A stretch of 64,000 bases of DNA, from the NCBI GenBank assembly GCA_964030785.1, contig OZ034979.1:9382883-9446882 (forward strand). The letters run 5' to 3'. The notes under the pieces were generated by a model. That model had not been told where the DNA came from and ran no database searches. It saw only the letters and a program-made list of their open reading frames with translations. Both the position numbers and the translations under genes were made by a program. Each line of letters opens with the position of its first letter. The stretch's first letter is position 1. This DNA is from Siderastrea siderea. Its lineage: Eukaryota > Cnidaria > Anthozoa > Scleractinia > Rhizangiidae. Below are positions 36,261-49,639 of this stretch, one piece after another.

Positions 36261-36949
36261 AGAAAACGTTCTCGGGTTAGTTTGGGGAAAGTTTTACGAC
36301 AGATATTAGAAAACCGTATTTGATACTAAGCTTTCGCTTTTCCTTTGTCTACTGCTTTTGATTTTCGGGTTGAAATTTGTTAAATTGTTTGTTTTAGCTT
36401 CTTTGTTTCCGTTCTTTTAGCATTTTATAATGCAAATAAAATAAAACATTAAGAGTGTTTTAGGTGCTGTCTCTTACCGCTGACCTTCACAGTTACTCGC
36501 GTGGACCAAGAAGCGAGTTCCACGCGCGAGAAAATGAAACCCTGTCCACGTGTATCCGTCTTCAAACGTTTTTATTTAAAGGTGGAGACTAAATTAAGTT
36601 TGTGGGTGCTGCTGTTGTTGTTTGAGATTTTTCGAAAGGTTACTGGGCCATGCGAACAAAAAGGGGTAAAAAAGATCGAAAAGACGAAGATTTAAAAAAC
36701 GTCCAAACGGGAGACTTTTGAACAGGTTTATTGTCTACGAGTTGAAGGAAACAGATGAAAACGGTTTTGACTTCTCTCCACTCGTAAACGAACAAATTTC
36801 GAAGGCATTCTATTGTTTCCGGGTGAGCGGAAAACGGTTGGAAAACATCTTCCTTTTCGACTAAAAACGGTGAAAATGGACACGTGAGGGCAGGGGCTGA
36901 TTTCATGTGTGCACGCGTTATGCTTTTTGTTGCCCGGGTAGTATAACAA
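36261..36949. other. Intergenic, nothing recognised
   Basis: Open frames on both strands here (for example - strand 36640-37170) have no recognisable domain and biased composition; no gene called. Confidence 0.45.
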
Positions 36950-38110
36950 GCAGAAAAAATCTTTAAAAGAGATTGTAAATGAGACTGTAATGAGATCGTA
37001 AAGAAGCCGTTTATAGATCTTAGAGATCTAAAAAGATGATAAGAGCTCAATAAGATCATAAAGAGAGCATCAAAAGATTGCCAATCTTTCTTCTTGCGGC
37101 AAGAAGATGCTAAAGAATTCGTAATGAATCGTAGAGTCCGCGAAAAATTACAAAGAAATCGTACAGACATCGTACATAGAATTTACAACGATCATAAAAA
37201 AACGGTAAAAAGATCGGAATATAAAGAGGCCGTAAAGAGATCGTACATGGAACGTTGAGAGACCATAAAAAGATTGTAAAGGGATCGTAAAACCATTTTA
37301 CTGGACATAGAACGTACAGGGGACCTACTAGATGATAAGGAATTCTTAATAACATTGAAGAGGGACCGCAAAAAAGTAAGAAAGCCGGAGATCGTTAGAC
37401 ATCTTCGATTTTGAAAAGCGATTTTGAAAAGATCACACGAAAGACTAAGAAAGAGCTAGTAAAGACGTTATACATAGAAAAGTAAGAGGTCATAATTCGA
37501 TCAGAAAGAGAGTATAAAAGGATGCAAAAAGATGCTAAAGAATTCGTAATGAATCTTAGAGAGCCCGCCAGAATCACAAAAAAATCGCAAAGACAACGTA
37601 AAATTTACAGGGATCATGAAAAGACGTAAAAAGATTTTAGTGTAAAGAGGGCGTAAAGAGGTCGTACAGAGAACGTAGAAAGACCATAAAAAGATTTAAA
37701 AGGGATCGTAAAACCATTGTACATAGAACGTGCGGGGATCGTAAAGAGATGATAAGAAATTCTTCATGACATCGAAGAAGGGGCCGTAAATTAGACATCA
37801 TCTACAGAACAAAAGCGATTTTGAAAAGATCATACCGGAAAGACTGTATTAAGAAAGAGCTAGTAAAGACGTTATATGTAGCCGGAAAGAAAAGTATTTG
37901 TGAAGGGACAATAAAGAATTCGTTATGACATAGTAGAAACTGAAAAGATTGTTTAAACATCGTAAAGACATCGAAAAATTCTTATTGAGATCATTAAAAG
38001 ATACTTGAAGTACGCAAAGAGAATGGAAAGAAATTGTAGAAAGAACGTTAAAAGATGGTAAATAGACGGTTAAGAATTTGTAATACTAGTGGTAGAGAGA
38101 TGGTAAATAA
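36950..38110 (+). repeat. Degenerate tandem repeat around 'gatcgtaaagag'
   Basis: The phrases 'gatcgtaaagaga', 'atcgtaaaaag', 'gtacatagaacg' and 'gctaaagaattcgtaatgaatc' recur at irregular 12-50 bp spacing. A longer internal copy exists: 37085-37270 resembles 37525-37700 (both contain 'aattcgtaatgaat' then 'gtacatggaacg'/'gtacagagaacg', 'gagaccataaaaaga'). Purine-rich on the + strand, no ORF on that strand. Confidence 0.75.
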
Positions 38111-38449
38111 ATCATGAAAATTTGTTGCGTGCAGAGGTGCAAAACAGGCGGTGTGGACACGGTTCACGTGACTTCATTCGTCCTTCGTCCAATCACACGT
38201 CGTGCCTTTGATACTGGGTGCTTCAAGTGCAACACCAGTTTGCAACTTGCAACGCAACATTTGTTACGCGACAAACTGCAGGAAAATGTTTTCCTTATGG
38301 TTACGCCTTCAGGTCCGACTGCCGTAAGGACTAAAGAATTCGGGAGGGAAATCTTTTGTCAAATTTTGCGGTTGAACAAGTAAACTGCCTTAATCGAGCA
38401 TGAACTTTAACACGCCAAATTGTCCGGAAAGGGAGTTCCAGCGAACGGA

Positions 38450-38765
38450 AGCACCAAAGGGTACAAAATGGAAGTCGTAACGTTACAAAAGGGAATATGT
38501 TAGGTTAAAAAAAAAGAACACGTAATGATACAAGGGCTCAAAAAGGAACACCAAAGAGAACAAAAGAAAAACACGCTAGAGTACTGGACGGAACACAAAA
38601 AGGCACAAGCGAGGGTACAAAAGGAACATGCGAGAGTACAATAGGGAACACGCAAGGGTAAAATAGGGAACATACCGGGTTACAAAAGGGAACACGCAGG
38701 GGTACAAAAAACACACGAGAGGCTACAAAAGGGAACAAGCAAGGGAGCATACAAAATCGCCCATA
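38450..38765 (+). repeat. Minisatellite of ~20-22-bp units 'gggaacacgcaagggtacaaaa'
   Basis: About 12 diverged units. The - strand reading gives repetitive VPF/CSL-type peptides that are only the translation of the repeat. Confidence 0.8.
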
Positions 38766-38999
38766 AATTGGCCACGAAAATGCCATCGAAACTCGAATGT
38801 GTAAACGGCTTGCTGTCTATACAAGCAAGTTTTCTCCATGCTGATTTGAAACTCTCTTTAGCTGCGATGTACAAGTTCATTTTTTATTATATTACTATTG
38901 CTATTAAAAGGTATTGGCTAAATGTTTATTATTGTGCTTGGAGCATTCTTTTGATATCATTACTATAATCATAAAAACCCTCCGATAAGCCGTCCGGTT

Positions 39000-41900
39000 T
39001 TTCAAGATAACTCTTACAGGAGGAGATGGGGAAGAAAAGCGTTGCTAGGATCTTTTCCTGTTATAAATCAGGCACCGATGGAGACCGGAAATATGCAACA
39101 ATTTTCTTTCTTGTTCCAGTTCCAGAACCAGTTCTGTCTGGGAATATAGGTCCGTCTTCTTATATAACTTGGGGTTTGGATCGCTGAGTGCCATCTCAAG
39201 GCTGAAAAAGATACTTTCAATCTTCTGAAATATTTTGGCACGATTTGGCTGTGGGGAAGATTGTACGTACAACATAATCCATTGTAAATTACACCCAATA
39301 CCACTTCCATAGTCTGAATAACAATATGAACAAAACTTTATTCAGAGAAACGTGGGAAAATTCCACACAAAACGCGACGTTTTTATCGCCTTATGATTGG
39401 CTTAAGCTTGTCATCCATATTAATGACAGAACGCAGAATTTGCGTCAAACCATGCAACTCGTTGACGTGTGAGGACGTGCAAAGGCGATCTCTGCCGCCG
39501 AAGCTTTCTTGAGATGTTGGGAACATCGATGAATTTGAAGAAAGAAATCTTTGCTTCATTGAAATAAATGGTGAGTGTCTATTTAACCTATTCCAGTTCA
39601 ATGTTTTCAGTACTTTTAAAATTTTCGACGCACACTTCCTGAAATTTCCAGTGGTTTTGCCGGCGAAGTAACGGTGGCTCTGCGCGTTTTAGTTTTGGAT
39701 TTAAATAATTCGCCAGCGTCTTCTACCAAGAACAACGCAAAGAGGAAATAGAAGACTGGAAAAGTTGCAGAAGATAACAATGAAAGCCTGAATGTTAGTT
39801 TCTTTACTCGGTCCAAAGAAAATTTGAAAACTTCTGCGAATCATGGCCACGTGTTATAAACTTTGACGAATGCATCGTGTAATGCAATGAAAGCATTCAG
39901 TAATTTTAGTTTTTTCCTGATTTTGTAAGCTCCATGGGCGTTGGAAAATCTACACTGTCACTGCCAGTTTACCTGAAATTTTCAAATAAGCAGGCTTGCT
40001 TTCATCGCGTTTAATTTTTAGTTTAGTGGAATGTGGTTGAAGTTTTGAGTCTGCGGATGAATTGCTATTAAAGTGTGACCAGCTCAAAAAAAGCTCTTGA
40101 GTATGTTTCAGTTTTCACTTTATTTAGTGCTTAATTTAGCTTACCTAATCCTAGCACTGGCGGTCTAGCGGTATATTAATGAATAAGTCATAATTTCACA
40201 AGCAGAATGTTGAGATTTCTCTTGTAGGCGTGAAAATGGAGCTTCCAGGGTTAAAACCTAAATATTTCACTGGATTTGGTTATGGGGTATTTGCCGAACA
40301 CAAACTCATATTTATGCTTGTTTCATTATAAGAAAGGTCATTTCACGAGGAAGAAGATTGCGCAAGACGAGGAAAGGATCAGAATGTTGGCACAAGCATT
40401 GGACTGCAGATAACGGAACAAAGATAAGAGTTCATTTTGTATATAAAGTTACCTTTGAAAGATGGTGGCGGTATATGGCATAGAAAATTTTTAATCTTAA
40501 TGCGCAACATAACGCATCTCGTATGCCTTAATTTTCTAACACAGTCAGTGTGCGAGCAGGGATTAGGCATTCCCCCGGGCAATCGAGCTAAATATTTTTT
40601 TCACTAAGAAATGCAGGGGCTAAAAAAGTCGCTTAATTTAGTTCAACACTGATTATGATGCTACGTTTTTCCGTTCTTTTCCAAATTAACCAGCCACTAT
40701 CTTCAAAGTGTAATCGATGTTCTGAACATCGGTTAAGGCATGTTCAACGACAACTTTGAGCAATCAATCAGTATTGACATATTTTCTATCACTATACGTT
40801 TTACAGAGACAATTACACCAGTTATATTTTCCAAACAAATACTTGGTGAATCTTTTCATTGGCCTTTAATTTATTTCTTTTTTGTTTGCAAAAATGCAAA
40901 AAAGTCATGTTTTTTTAAATGTCAATAATGATTATCACTCGATGTTACGTTTTCAGTTTCGAAGACAGCCAGGTTATTTTTCAATTTATTCTTTCAAAAT
41001 AGGTGGAACTGCAAGTTGTCCAAAACATTTATTCTAAATAAGTGATCGTTCGATAAATTTGTTTAAAGGGACAGAAGGATCCAAAAACGAAGATATGTTA
41101 TTTTAGTTGAATCACAAGAAAATTTAAACAAACTCCGATTGCTGAAGAGTCCGTCTGTTTTGAAATAAACAAGAATTAACTCTCATCTCCAGATCTACTG
41201 ATTACAATACAAATTCATACATATGGAAAATAAACAAAAATGTAAACAACCTTGTGAGACAATAAGAACATGAGCTGCCAAAATTAGCAAATCACTGAAA
41301 AGGTGGAATTAGTGACAACAGAAGCCTATCTCTCATGGTGGAAAATGGAGTTTTAAAAACTGTCAATTTTCTTCTTTCACGCCTTTCTGTGTGAAATGAT
41401 AGAGAAAATAAAAAGACTACAAAAATGTAAAAGCCATTGAGCTGTTTTCAAATTCTATCAGTTAATGCGGGTTAGTTTTCTTTACGTTTTCACGAAAAAT
41501 ATTTTTGAGAAAAATGCTTTTGAGAAAAATTTGAAACGCTGTACAAAAGAATACAGATATATCTCGAGTTTGATCTCGCAAGTCTGTTCATATAAAGATG
41601 TTTCGGATGTGGAAAAAGCTTACAAATTGTATATAATTTGGTTGGTCAAAAGTGTCTTTTTAATCACTTTTGATGGAATTGAAAGGAAAAGAATGCATCT
41701 TTTTCAGCCAAAATACGCCTTCATTTTTGGATCCATTCAGGTTAATTTTAAGCTAGCTTGAAATTCAAAACATAAAGTGTGATAATTAAACTTGACAGTT
41801 TCACCTTACTTTTACGCTGTTGTCAAGGGAGCATACGGAATTAAAGCGGGTCTCCATGGAAACCGATATCAACAATGAAATTATTCATTCTTTTCCTTAC

Positions 41901-43205
41901 AATTGAAGCGATTCACTTGTAATAAAATTATAATTGTAAATCAAGAATATATTTTGGCCAAAATGAATGGATGAGCTCATAATTTCCGTGTGTTCTCTTA
42001 ACCTTTGTAGTAGATGACAAAAATTTATGTCTGGTTGGAATAATATGACAAAAGGTTGAACAAGTAAAGTTACCGACCACAAAAGACAGATTGACATTTT
42101 TCGTTTCGTTTTTCTGCAAAGACGTTGTTTTTTTTGTTTCCTTGCCATTAGCCACGGAAATTGCACCTCATTTCTTAAACGATTTCGATCATTCAACATA
42201 AATAATGCGGATTTCTGCAAGAGCAGATCATTGAGGAGTCATCGGCGAACAAACCATTTACAGTGATCAAATTGTAGCTTGCGGTTCCACATTCTTCTTT
42301 TTTAGTTCAAGGATAGAACCTTAAGCCATTTTGTACGAAAATTACTACAATTTCAAAACATTTGCAACCGGAATAGCAAGAAAAAAGAATGGAATCTAAA
42401 ACAATTATCACACCATATAGAACGAGTGAGCACATGCAAGCAACACGCAAATTCAAATTCATTCTTGAATATTATTTTCACTAATATTACACGACTGAAT
42501 AATATTTAATACACGTCACAACGGTGACAAAACTGTGCTAAAGGAATTTGACTTCGGTAAATTTGAAGGAGGTAGCTTTCTGATGTTTTGGTACTTCAAC
42601 AAGATGAGGAGAAATGTTCCACATAATGTAATGATTTCTTAGAATTCAAAACCAAAAAAGGAAAATGCGAGGAAAGCTATCACACAAAATATCCTACAAT
42701 CATGTTTCACTTTTTTTTTTATAATAATGTTTTTTTGACAATCATGTTTCACTTCCGAACAATCACAAAATTCAAACTCATTTATTGATATAAAATGTAT
42801 TGATTAATTGGTATACAAGGTGAAAACAGCCAATTTTCAGGGGTGAATTGAGTTTTAAGGAGAGCAGTTTGTTTGACTTCTTTCACTAAATTCCTTCTTG
42901 CAAATTTGTTACAGCTTCCCAATCAAAACGTTTCATTTATTTTGTTTGGATCTTTGTCTTAGGCTATCAGTTGTTCGAGGAGGGAAGGCAAAAAACTTGA
43001 AAATATTTATTCTACTACTTTGTTCAAAGCCAAAAAAATATTTCTCAAAATCATTGAGTCCACGTTCACGAGGTGAACCTTGCAAATACTTTCGGTACAT
43101 TTTTCATTTCACGAAGTCAGTACAAACGTAGAAAAACTAACAATTTTCAGTTTTTCAAATCCTGCGAAACGAATATTACCATGCTATAGTACTGTGAAAG
43201 AGATT
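39000..43205. other. AT-rich intergenic DNA, no gene found
   Basis: No ORF with a recognisable domain, no splice-consistent coding chain, no clear TIR. A single decayed scrap of the 104-bp unit ('taaagtgtgaccagctc') is at about 40069. Confidence 0.45.
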
Positions 43206-43275
43206 TCACTGGAATGGTACACCATGGGATTTCCTCCACAAACTCAAAAGTTAGAACTACATCACCTGTCACCAT
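43206..43275 (-). repeat. Decayed single unit of the 104-bp minisatellite
   Basis: 'ctggaatggtacaccatggg', 'atttcctccacaaactcaaa', 'agttagaactac' align with the - orientation of M104. Isolated copy. Confidence 0.6.
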
Positions 43276-46200
43276 AATTGACTCCGGGAGTAAAAGAGTT
43301 AAAGCAAACCATTTTTTCCAACTGTTGGTTTCCGGAAAGTTTACGCGAATAAGTAATTAAATTTCATGTTCAATATTCGGAAACATAAATTATGAAAAAA
43401 TATATTTTCTTTTTCGTTTTATTGCGAAGAATTTTTGAGGAAAAATAAGTACTGAATAATACCACGTTGTGAAAAAACTTTCGTAAGTGGACGCAAAAAA
43501 TTCTCGTCTAAAGTTTCAGTGTATACATTCTCGAAATTTCTTTTGGCTGAAAGAAAGTTGCTAAATCAAAACTTTTTAACTGTCTTTTGTGGTCTGTTTA
43601 ACTCCAGTTTCGATCACTTGTGGAGAAAATCGAAACAACGATAAAAAAGATGAAATTAACTGTTGATATTTAAACTTTTCTAACTTGAGTAAAAGAAAAT
43701 TTGTGTGATGGTTCCAAAGTTTTATAGTTTCATTTCTTGCATATTTCAACCAGACATTTTTTTGTAATATTTGAATTGTACTGTGTAAGATCTTGTTCAA
43801 CTGACAGAATCAGTGTTACATGGAGTGACGAACAAGTGAAAGCACATATTGAATTTTCAAACAGAGCAAATTGTTTTGACATTTTCCAAAATGAACAAAA
43901 GATTGCCTTCTTATTCAGTGTTTTTCTTTGAGAAACTGACTTGAAAGTTTAAAAAATATTTGCTAGAATAAACTGGAAAAATATACAAGTTAGATACCGT
44001 ACCACCAAAGAGAAATTGTCTTGTTGTTTACCAAAATTCCGACTGGGAGTGAAGAATAAATCAAGCATAAATATCTAATCTTTGGAATTGGAGAAAAATA
44101 CAAGGAACCAGCTTATCGCCAAAGAAAATTTGCAATGTTATATGCCAAAATATTGACCAGAAAATGAAAACGAATTAACCAACTTGTGATCAAACAAAAT
44201 TATTTTGATCATTGAAATATTGACCGCGAAAGAGAATTATCCGTATTAATTGTCACCAAAGACACAAGAGAAATTGCCTTGAATTTTTTACCTGTTATCA
44301 ACAACTAGAGAAAGTTCGTCCAAGTATTTTCACAAACAAACTAGAACTGAAAGTATTAGAACCGGAGAAATTGTCTGTATATTGGCAAGACTATTGACTA
44401 GGTCGATCTGGAGAGAAAATAGCTATTTATCTTCAAATAAAACTTGTCAAACATCGTGGGCTTCTAACTTGATCACTCTACCAAAACGTTGCTTTCACTC
44501 GTTTAACTTGCATGTTCATTGCCTGTTGAACAAGTTAGAACTAAAAGCGTCATGGCAAGCTAGACAGTTTTGCAGCTGTTCTGGATCAGATTGCAAAAAA
44601 GATGGATACAAAACATAGAAGCATTTGTCGTCCCGTTCATTTTAAAATTCTTGCTTGCATTATCAATGCTTCGAAACGATCTTGAAAACATTTTTTTCTG
44701 CTGCAAAACTGTTTCATAGTTTGCCATGTCACTTTTTAAACGTTCATCACCTCGAAAATGAACTTCACTTGAAAGATAGTTTTGCTGAAAATTCCAAAAT
44801 TCATGGTTTTAAACTTGTCACAAATTGGCTTGAACTTGATTATTTTTTGGGCGAATGCAAAAAGTTTCGTTTCGAGGTGATGAACGCTCTTTTGGCGGGT
44901 TTAAATTTCTTCGAAGCACTCTTTGATTAATTTTTTTGGTCAAAAAATGTTCTAAGGATGGCCCTTCAATTTTTTTGCTAAAAATGTTGTCAGGGGAAAC
45001 GTTGTGCAAATTTTTTCAAATTTTCCCGCCAAAAGACTTAGTATATATAGGAAGAAAAAGTTCGTCACACCTTTTAATTAATTGAATGATTTTCACTTAA
45101 CTAATTAACTTAATCAGAAAGTGTTGTAAAGATAAATATACTAATAGAGAGAGAATAAAGACAATGAAACACTGACAACTGTTTATATTTATTGTTGTTG
45201 ACTTTTAATTAATAAATTTACATACAAGATACTAAATCAGAAAGTGTTGTAAAGATAAAGATACTAAAATACTGACAACTGTTTATATTTATTGTTGTTG
45301 ACTTTTAATTAATAAATTTACATACAAGACACTAAATATTAAAGTGGCCACGAAAAATTTTTTTTTAAAAATAAGGCGCATGCGTATTTTGAGCGCTCGT
45401 ATTTTTTCTAAGTCTTTTGGCGGGAAAATTTGAGAGCTTTGAACAGAGGTTTCCATCGCAGAAATAGGGATAAAAATTTGTAAATTAATTGTATAAATTT
45501 ACTTGATACTACTTTGGCAATGAATTAGCTTGTCACAATTTAATAAAGGCCAAATTTTAGGTTGAAATGATTTAGCCAGATAACTTGGTATAAATTGTTA
45601 CAGAAGATTCTTTGAAAGCAAAAATCTTAGTTTCTGAACGATAATAAACCAAACAAACCGAATACTCGAAATTTGCTTTGTTTCGTTTCCAACCTTGCCT
45701 TCTAGAAATTTTTATGATACAACTTGCTTGCAACTGTTGCAGAAAAATTGCAACTTTTGGTCGAATCGTAGCGATGTTAAACAGTTGGAAATCTAAGGAT
45801 TTGTAATCTAAATCTGAGTTAGAGTGCGCCAGTTATAAACAAATTGTACTGTGTAAATTGGCTTTTGCTGGATGATACAGTGCAACACAGATGTAACCAA
45901 CGTGCTTCATGATAAAAACTAGATCACGATTTTCGAAATAATTTTGTGTCGATGAAAATTGCTGATAAACAACCTGTTCTAACGAATTAGGTGATTTGTA
46001 CAATCTGCGATTTCGACTCCTCGACTGTCCTTTCTCGACTTTACTCACTTCTAAATGCTAATCAAAACTACAAGGTGCGAGAACGAATACTATTAATCAA
46101 GAACATTTTTAAGATCGTTCCCTGTGGCACGATGCTACTGAATAATTAATGTTCGCCAGAACAAATCCAATACTTCAACTAAAAGTTTACTACTTATATA

Positions 46201-46676
46201 TATGACATATGGCGAAACATTTAGTGAACATCACTATAATCCTCACTGAAAACGGTATAATTAGTCCAAAACTCCAACCGAAAACAGACAAATAACCTGC
46301 TACATTTTCACTTGAATCTCAAATGACGTAAAACAAAAGATTTAAAAGACTAATCAAATTTCAACACAATAGCTAATCAACAAACACCCCTGAAAACTCA
46401 ACAAACAGCGAAAACTTCAAGCTAAAACTGTCAAATTATAGACACATTTTTACTGAAAATAGACGCTTCTCGACGTCAAAATTTATACTATAAATTGACG
46501 AACAGCCAAATCTGGAAATGTAACAAACTCGAGAATCGCTTGCCGAATTTGTATTAAGAAATCGTGTGATTTTAAACCTTAATTTGTGTAAAGCGTACTT
46601 GCAAGGAAATTGCCAAGTCAAAATCTCTTGAAAATTGGTGACTTCTTGACACGCTTACTATCAATTGAGCAGCTGA
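43276..46676. repeat. AT-rich DNA with degenerate 'agagaaattg' words and a tandem pair
   Basis: 43980-44400 has 'agagaaattgtcttg', 'aagaaaatttgcaatg', 'agagaaattgccttg' and 'gagaaattgtctgta' at 80-130 bp spacing, a very decayed array. 45112-45338 holds two copies of a ~110-120-bp unit ('aatcagaaagtgttgtaaag', 'ctgttatatttattgttgttg'-like, 'taaatttacatacaaga'). Inverted 24-bp arms 'aaattttcccgccaaaagac' (45019-45042) and their match (45408-45431) flank that pair. Confidence 0.55.
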
Positions 46677-46889
46677 TAAACCCTTTGAGCCCAAATAGTG
46701 AAAATGAAATTTCTTTTTACACTGTAACTACTTGTTCAAACATTCAAGTGACGAGAATAAAGAAAGTGATTACCAAGGATAAGATGTTTTGATATTTCGA
46801 GCTAGAAATTCTTCTTAGTACTTCCCTAAGAAATCTATGGAGAACAGTAAGGAGAATATGCATTTTTATATCAGGGCTTAAAGGGATAA
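46677..46889 (+). mobile_element. TTAA-type MITE, ~210-bp family (copy 5)
   Basis: 'aaaccctttgagccc' left and 'gggcttaaagggataa' right, with 'gtaactacttgttcaaacat' and 'gaacagtaaggagaatatgc'. Ends slightly decayed. Confidence 0.75.
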
Positions 46890-49635
46890 CAGACAAAATT
46901 ACACCCGTCCGGGGAATTACCGAGCAGCTGTGTATGGCTGAACAGTTTTACTTATTTAAATGTCACTTTTACACTGAAAACCAACGAATTTCCTAAACGT
47001 TTTGCGAAATTATATATCAACGTAAAAATTTCATGGCTGGAAGAGTTTTGTGAGAGATTGTCGGTTTCATATACTTTTTAATGAAAACTGAAACAGTCAA
47101 TTTTAAAACTTAACAGACAAACGGCTATCTTTTTACACTGCGATCTATCTATTGAAAACTGGCTAACAGCCAACATTGAAACCGAGAACATCATCGTCGG
47201 CCTGCTGATAGTTTTATTAAGAAAATCTCAATTGATTTTGAGGCTCGCATTCAGCTCACTGGATGAAAACCGACCAGGCAACATCTAAACTTCAAGGAAA
47301 AAATATTCAGTTTTGAAAACTGCATAATCGATGGAAACCTTAGACGGAAAATCAAAGGAATTGTCTGGGAAATACGCTGAAAAATCAAGGTTAAAATAGA
47401 ACTTGTCCTCGAATGATCTGCTATGGGTAATGTGCTTTTGAGCTTTAAATTTAAATTCCTTTTGCTTGGAAGCTGACCAGACAAAGTGATCCTTTTTACA
47501 TAAAACCGGCCATAACGAAAACAGGCGGCCAAACAAATTTAAGCTCATTAATTCATTGAGGACTGCGGCAAAATGGCCTTGCTTTTTCAAATGACTCGCT
47601 TTCTCTAAAATGACACATCAAACTACCACTTTCAAACGGACAAAATTTTACTGAAAACAAACAAACGTGGCCTAAGATTTCCATGCTCTAAGAATAACTT
47701 TTCATCCGTTTCTAAAAACGAAAAATGCCTGAATTTTCAACTAGACTCACTGAAACTGAAAAACAGACAAAATTTAACCGATAAAACGATACAAACTACA
47801 GTTTTCGCTATCAAACATTTTCGTCCTTATACAACTCATGCAAAAAACAGAAAACAATATAAAAGCAAAGGGGCGATTGCACAAATGAAGTTTAGGCGTA
47901 GTAAAACGTCGCCTAAACGAATTTTTTAAAGCATGGTCCAGAACGATTAGCACAATTTGTTGTGGCCTTTGTAGTATGTGCATTGTGCAAGTTTGCAGCT
48001 TGAGGTTATGTTGAACCACACACTAACCCCGATTTAGCCTTAAAACTGGCCTAACTTGGACTTTGTTTGAGCATTCGCTCCCAAGATTCTAATAAAGCAC
48101 TGAAAGCAATTTTTCACAAAGTTATACGATTTTGGCTTAGAGATATTTGGCAACTTTAGAACCCTTATTGAAAAATGGCAAATAGAGAAAACGTTCCCAT
48201 AAAAAAAGAAAACGGCCTGAGCTTTCACAGAAAAAAAACCCGTTTCTTTAAATGTACTGAAAAATGACAATCAACCCAACATTTTTAACGACAAATTGCG
48301 TCTCCTTTTTCCAGAACCTTGTGAAAATCAACGTTGAAACAGCCAAATGTTTTGGATCCTCCAGCATTGATTTTCATAAAGCTCAATTCAATTCATCTCC
48401 GAAAGTCCGTTAGTCACTTCGGACTCAGTTTCACAGTAGAGCTATCGGGCAATTCGTTTGTTTTCTGTGTCAGTTATGGCTGTCCATTTCCAATAAAGAT
48501 TTTTACCGACTATGGAACGTTATCCTCTTTCCGAAACTGATATAAGGTTGTTGTTCCAACGGGCTGCCATTTGAATTTTTGACGTTAAATGGTTGCCACT
48601 ATTGTGAATCGCAACTTTCTTTTGTATGCAACAATATGGGAAAAAGTATGACATCATAAAAATTAGAACATGGCAGCGTACGGGAAATTCAAAGCGAAAA
48701 TAGGTGATATTCATATCTAACTTTTTGTTACACTAAAATAAAACTTTCTTTAACTGTTAACTTAACAGTGGAGGTTCCCTTTACCTGCGAAATTTTAAGT
48801 TGCTGTTAGCTGTCTGCTGTTTTCCTGACAAGGTTTTTTTTTTTGGAAGAAAAATCATAAATTAACAAAACACTGTGGGTAAAAACACGAAATTTATGTC
48901 AACGTTTGGAAGGCTGCAAATTATCTGAAAATTTACTGACAGATCTTGTCATCACCTCAGAAAACTTACAACCATCTTGCATTTTAGGTTAATAGCTAAT
49001 AGGCAAAAAACTTGAAATATGTATTGATAAATCATGCTTTTGTTTCAATTTTCCTACTTAAAACTATCTGTCGGTCCAAATGTGATCTAGCAACGGACGC
49101 TGGAAGGCTAATTACATGTTACTGTCAAATCGTTTCTTTCTCTCAGTATCTTCCCTGAAAACTCATGCAGCTTATGATTTTACTGTCAAATCCTATCTCT
49201 GACGCAGTATTCTTACTAAAACTCACAAGTGATCAATGTTTGATATCTTGAACAAACAGTTAGTTTTATATTTTACTCATAAGTTATGCCTTCCGCAGTG
49301 TCCATACTGAAAACTCACAATTGGTCAAAATTGTAACGCAAAACAGAGAAACTGATTCATATTTTCACTGCACAAAATCACCCCCAAGTGAAAATTAACA
49401 GATGTCCTCGAGTGCCCAGATATTTTAATCAAAATCTGCGTTAAAGCAAAACTACTAAATTGCCCGTTTCATAGTTTCCTTCAACAGTTTGTCTAAATCT
49501 CTTCTTCATTAAAAACTGACAGCAGTAAACCTCTGCACGATTGAAAACCGTTCATCGGATCAGGAAATTTAATCTTAAACATCGAACTTTCAAATTGCAG
49601 CAAAATTACCCGAATGTGTGAGCAACACTTCCCTA
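46890..49635. other. AT-rich DNA with recurring 'actgaaaac ... aacagacaaa' words, no gene
   Basis: 'ttacactgaaaaccaacg', 'tgaaaactgaaacagtc', 'cactgaaactgaaaaacaga', 'tactgaaaactcacaa' and similar recur about every 60-150 bp from 46200 to 49600. It may be a very old tandem array, or just compositional bias. No coding evidence. Confidence 0.4.
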
Positions 49636-49639
49636 AGGT

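Noticed and set aside
36640..37170. 176-codon - strand ORF
   Set aside because: Mostly inside the degenerate 'gatcgtaaagag' repeat; no domain and no relatives recognised.
38538..38786. 82-codon - strand ORF with VPF/CSL repeats
   Set aside because: Translation of the ~20-bp minisatellite.
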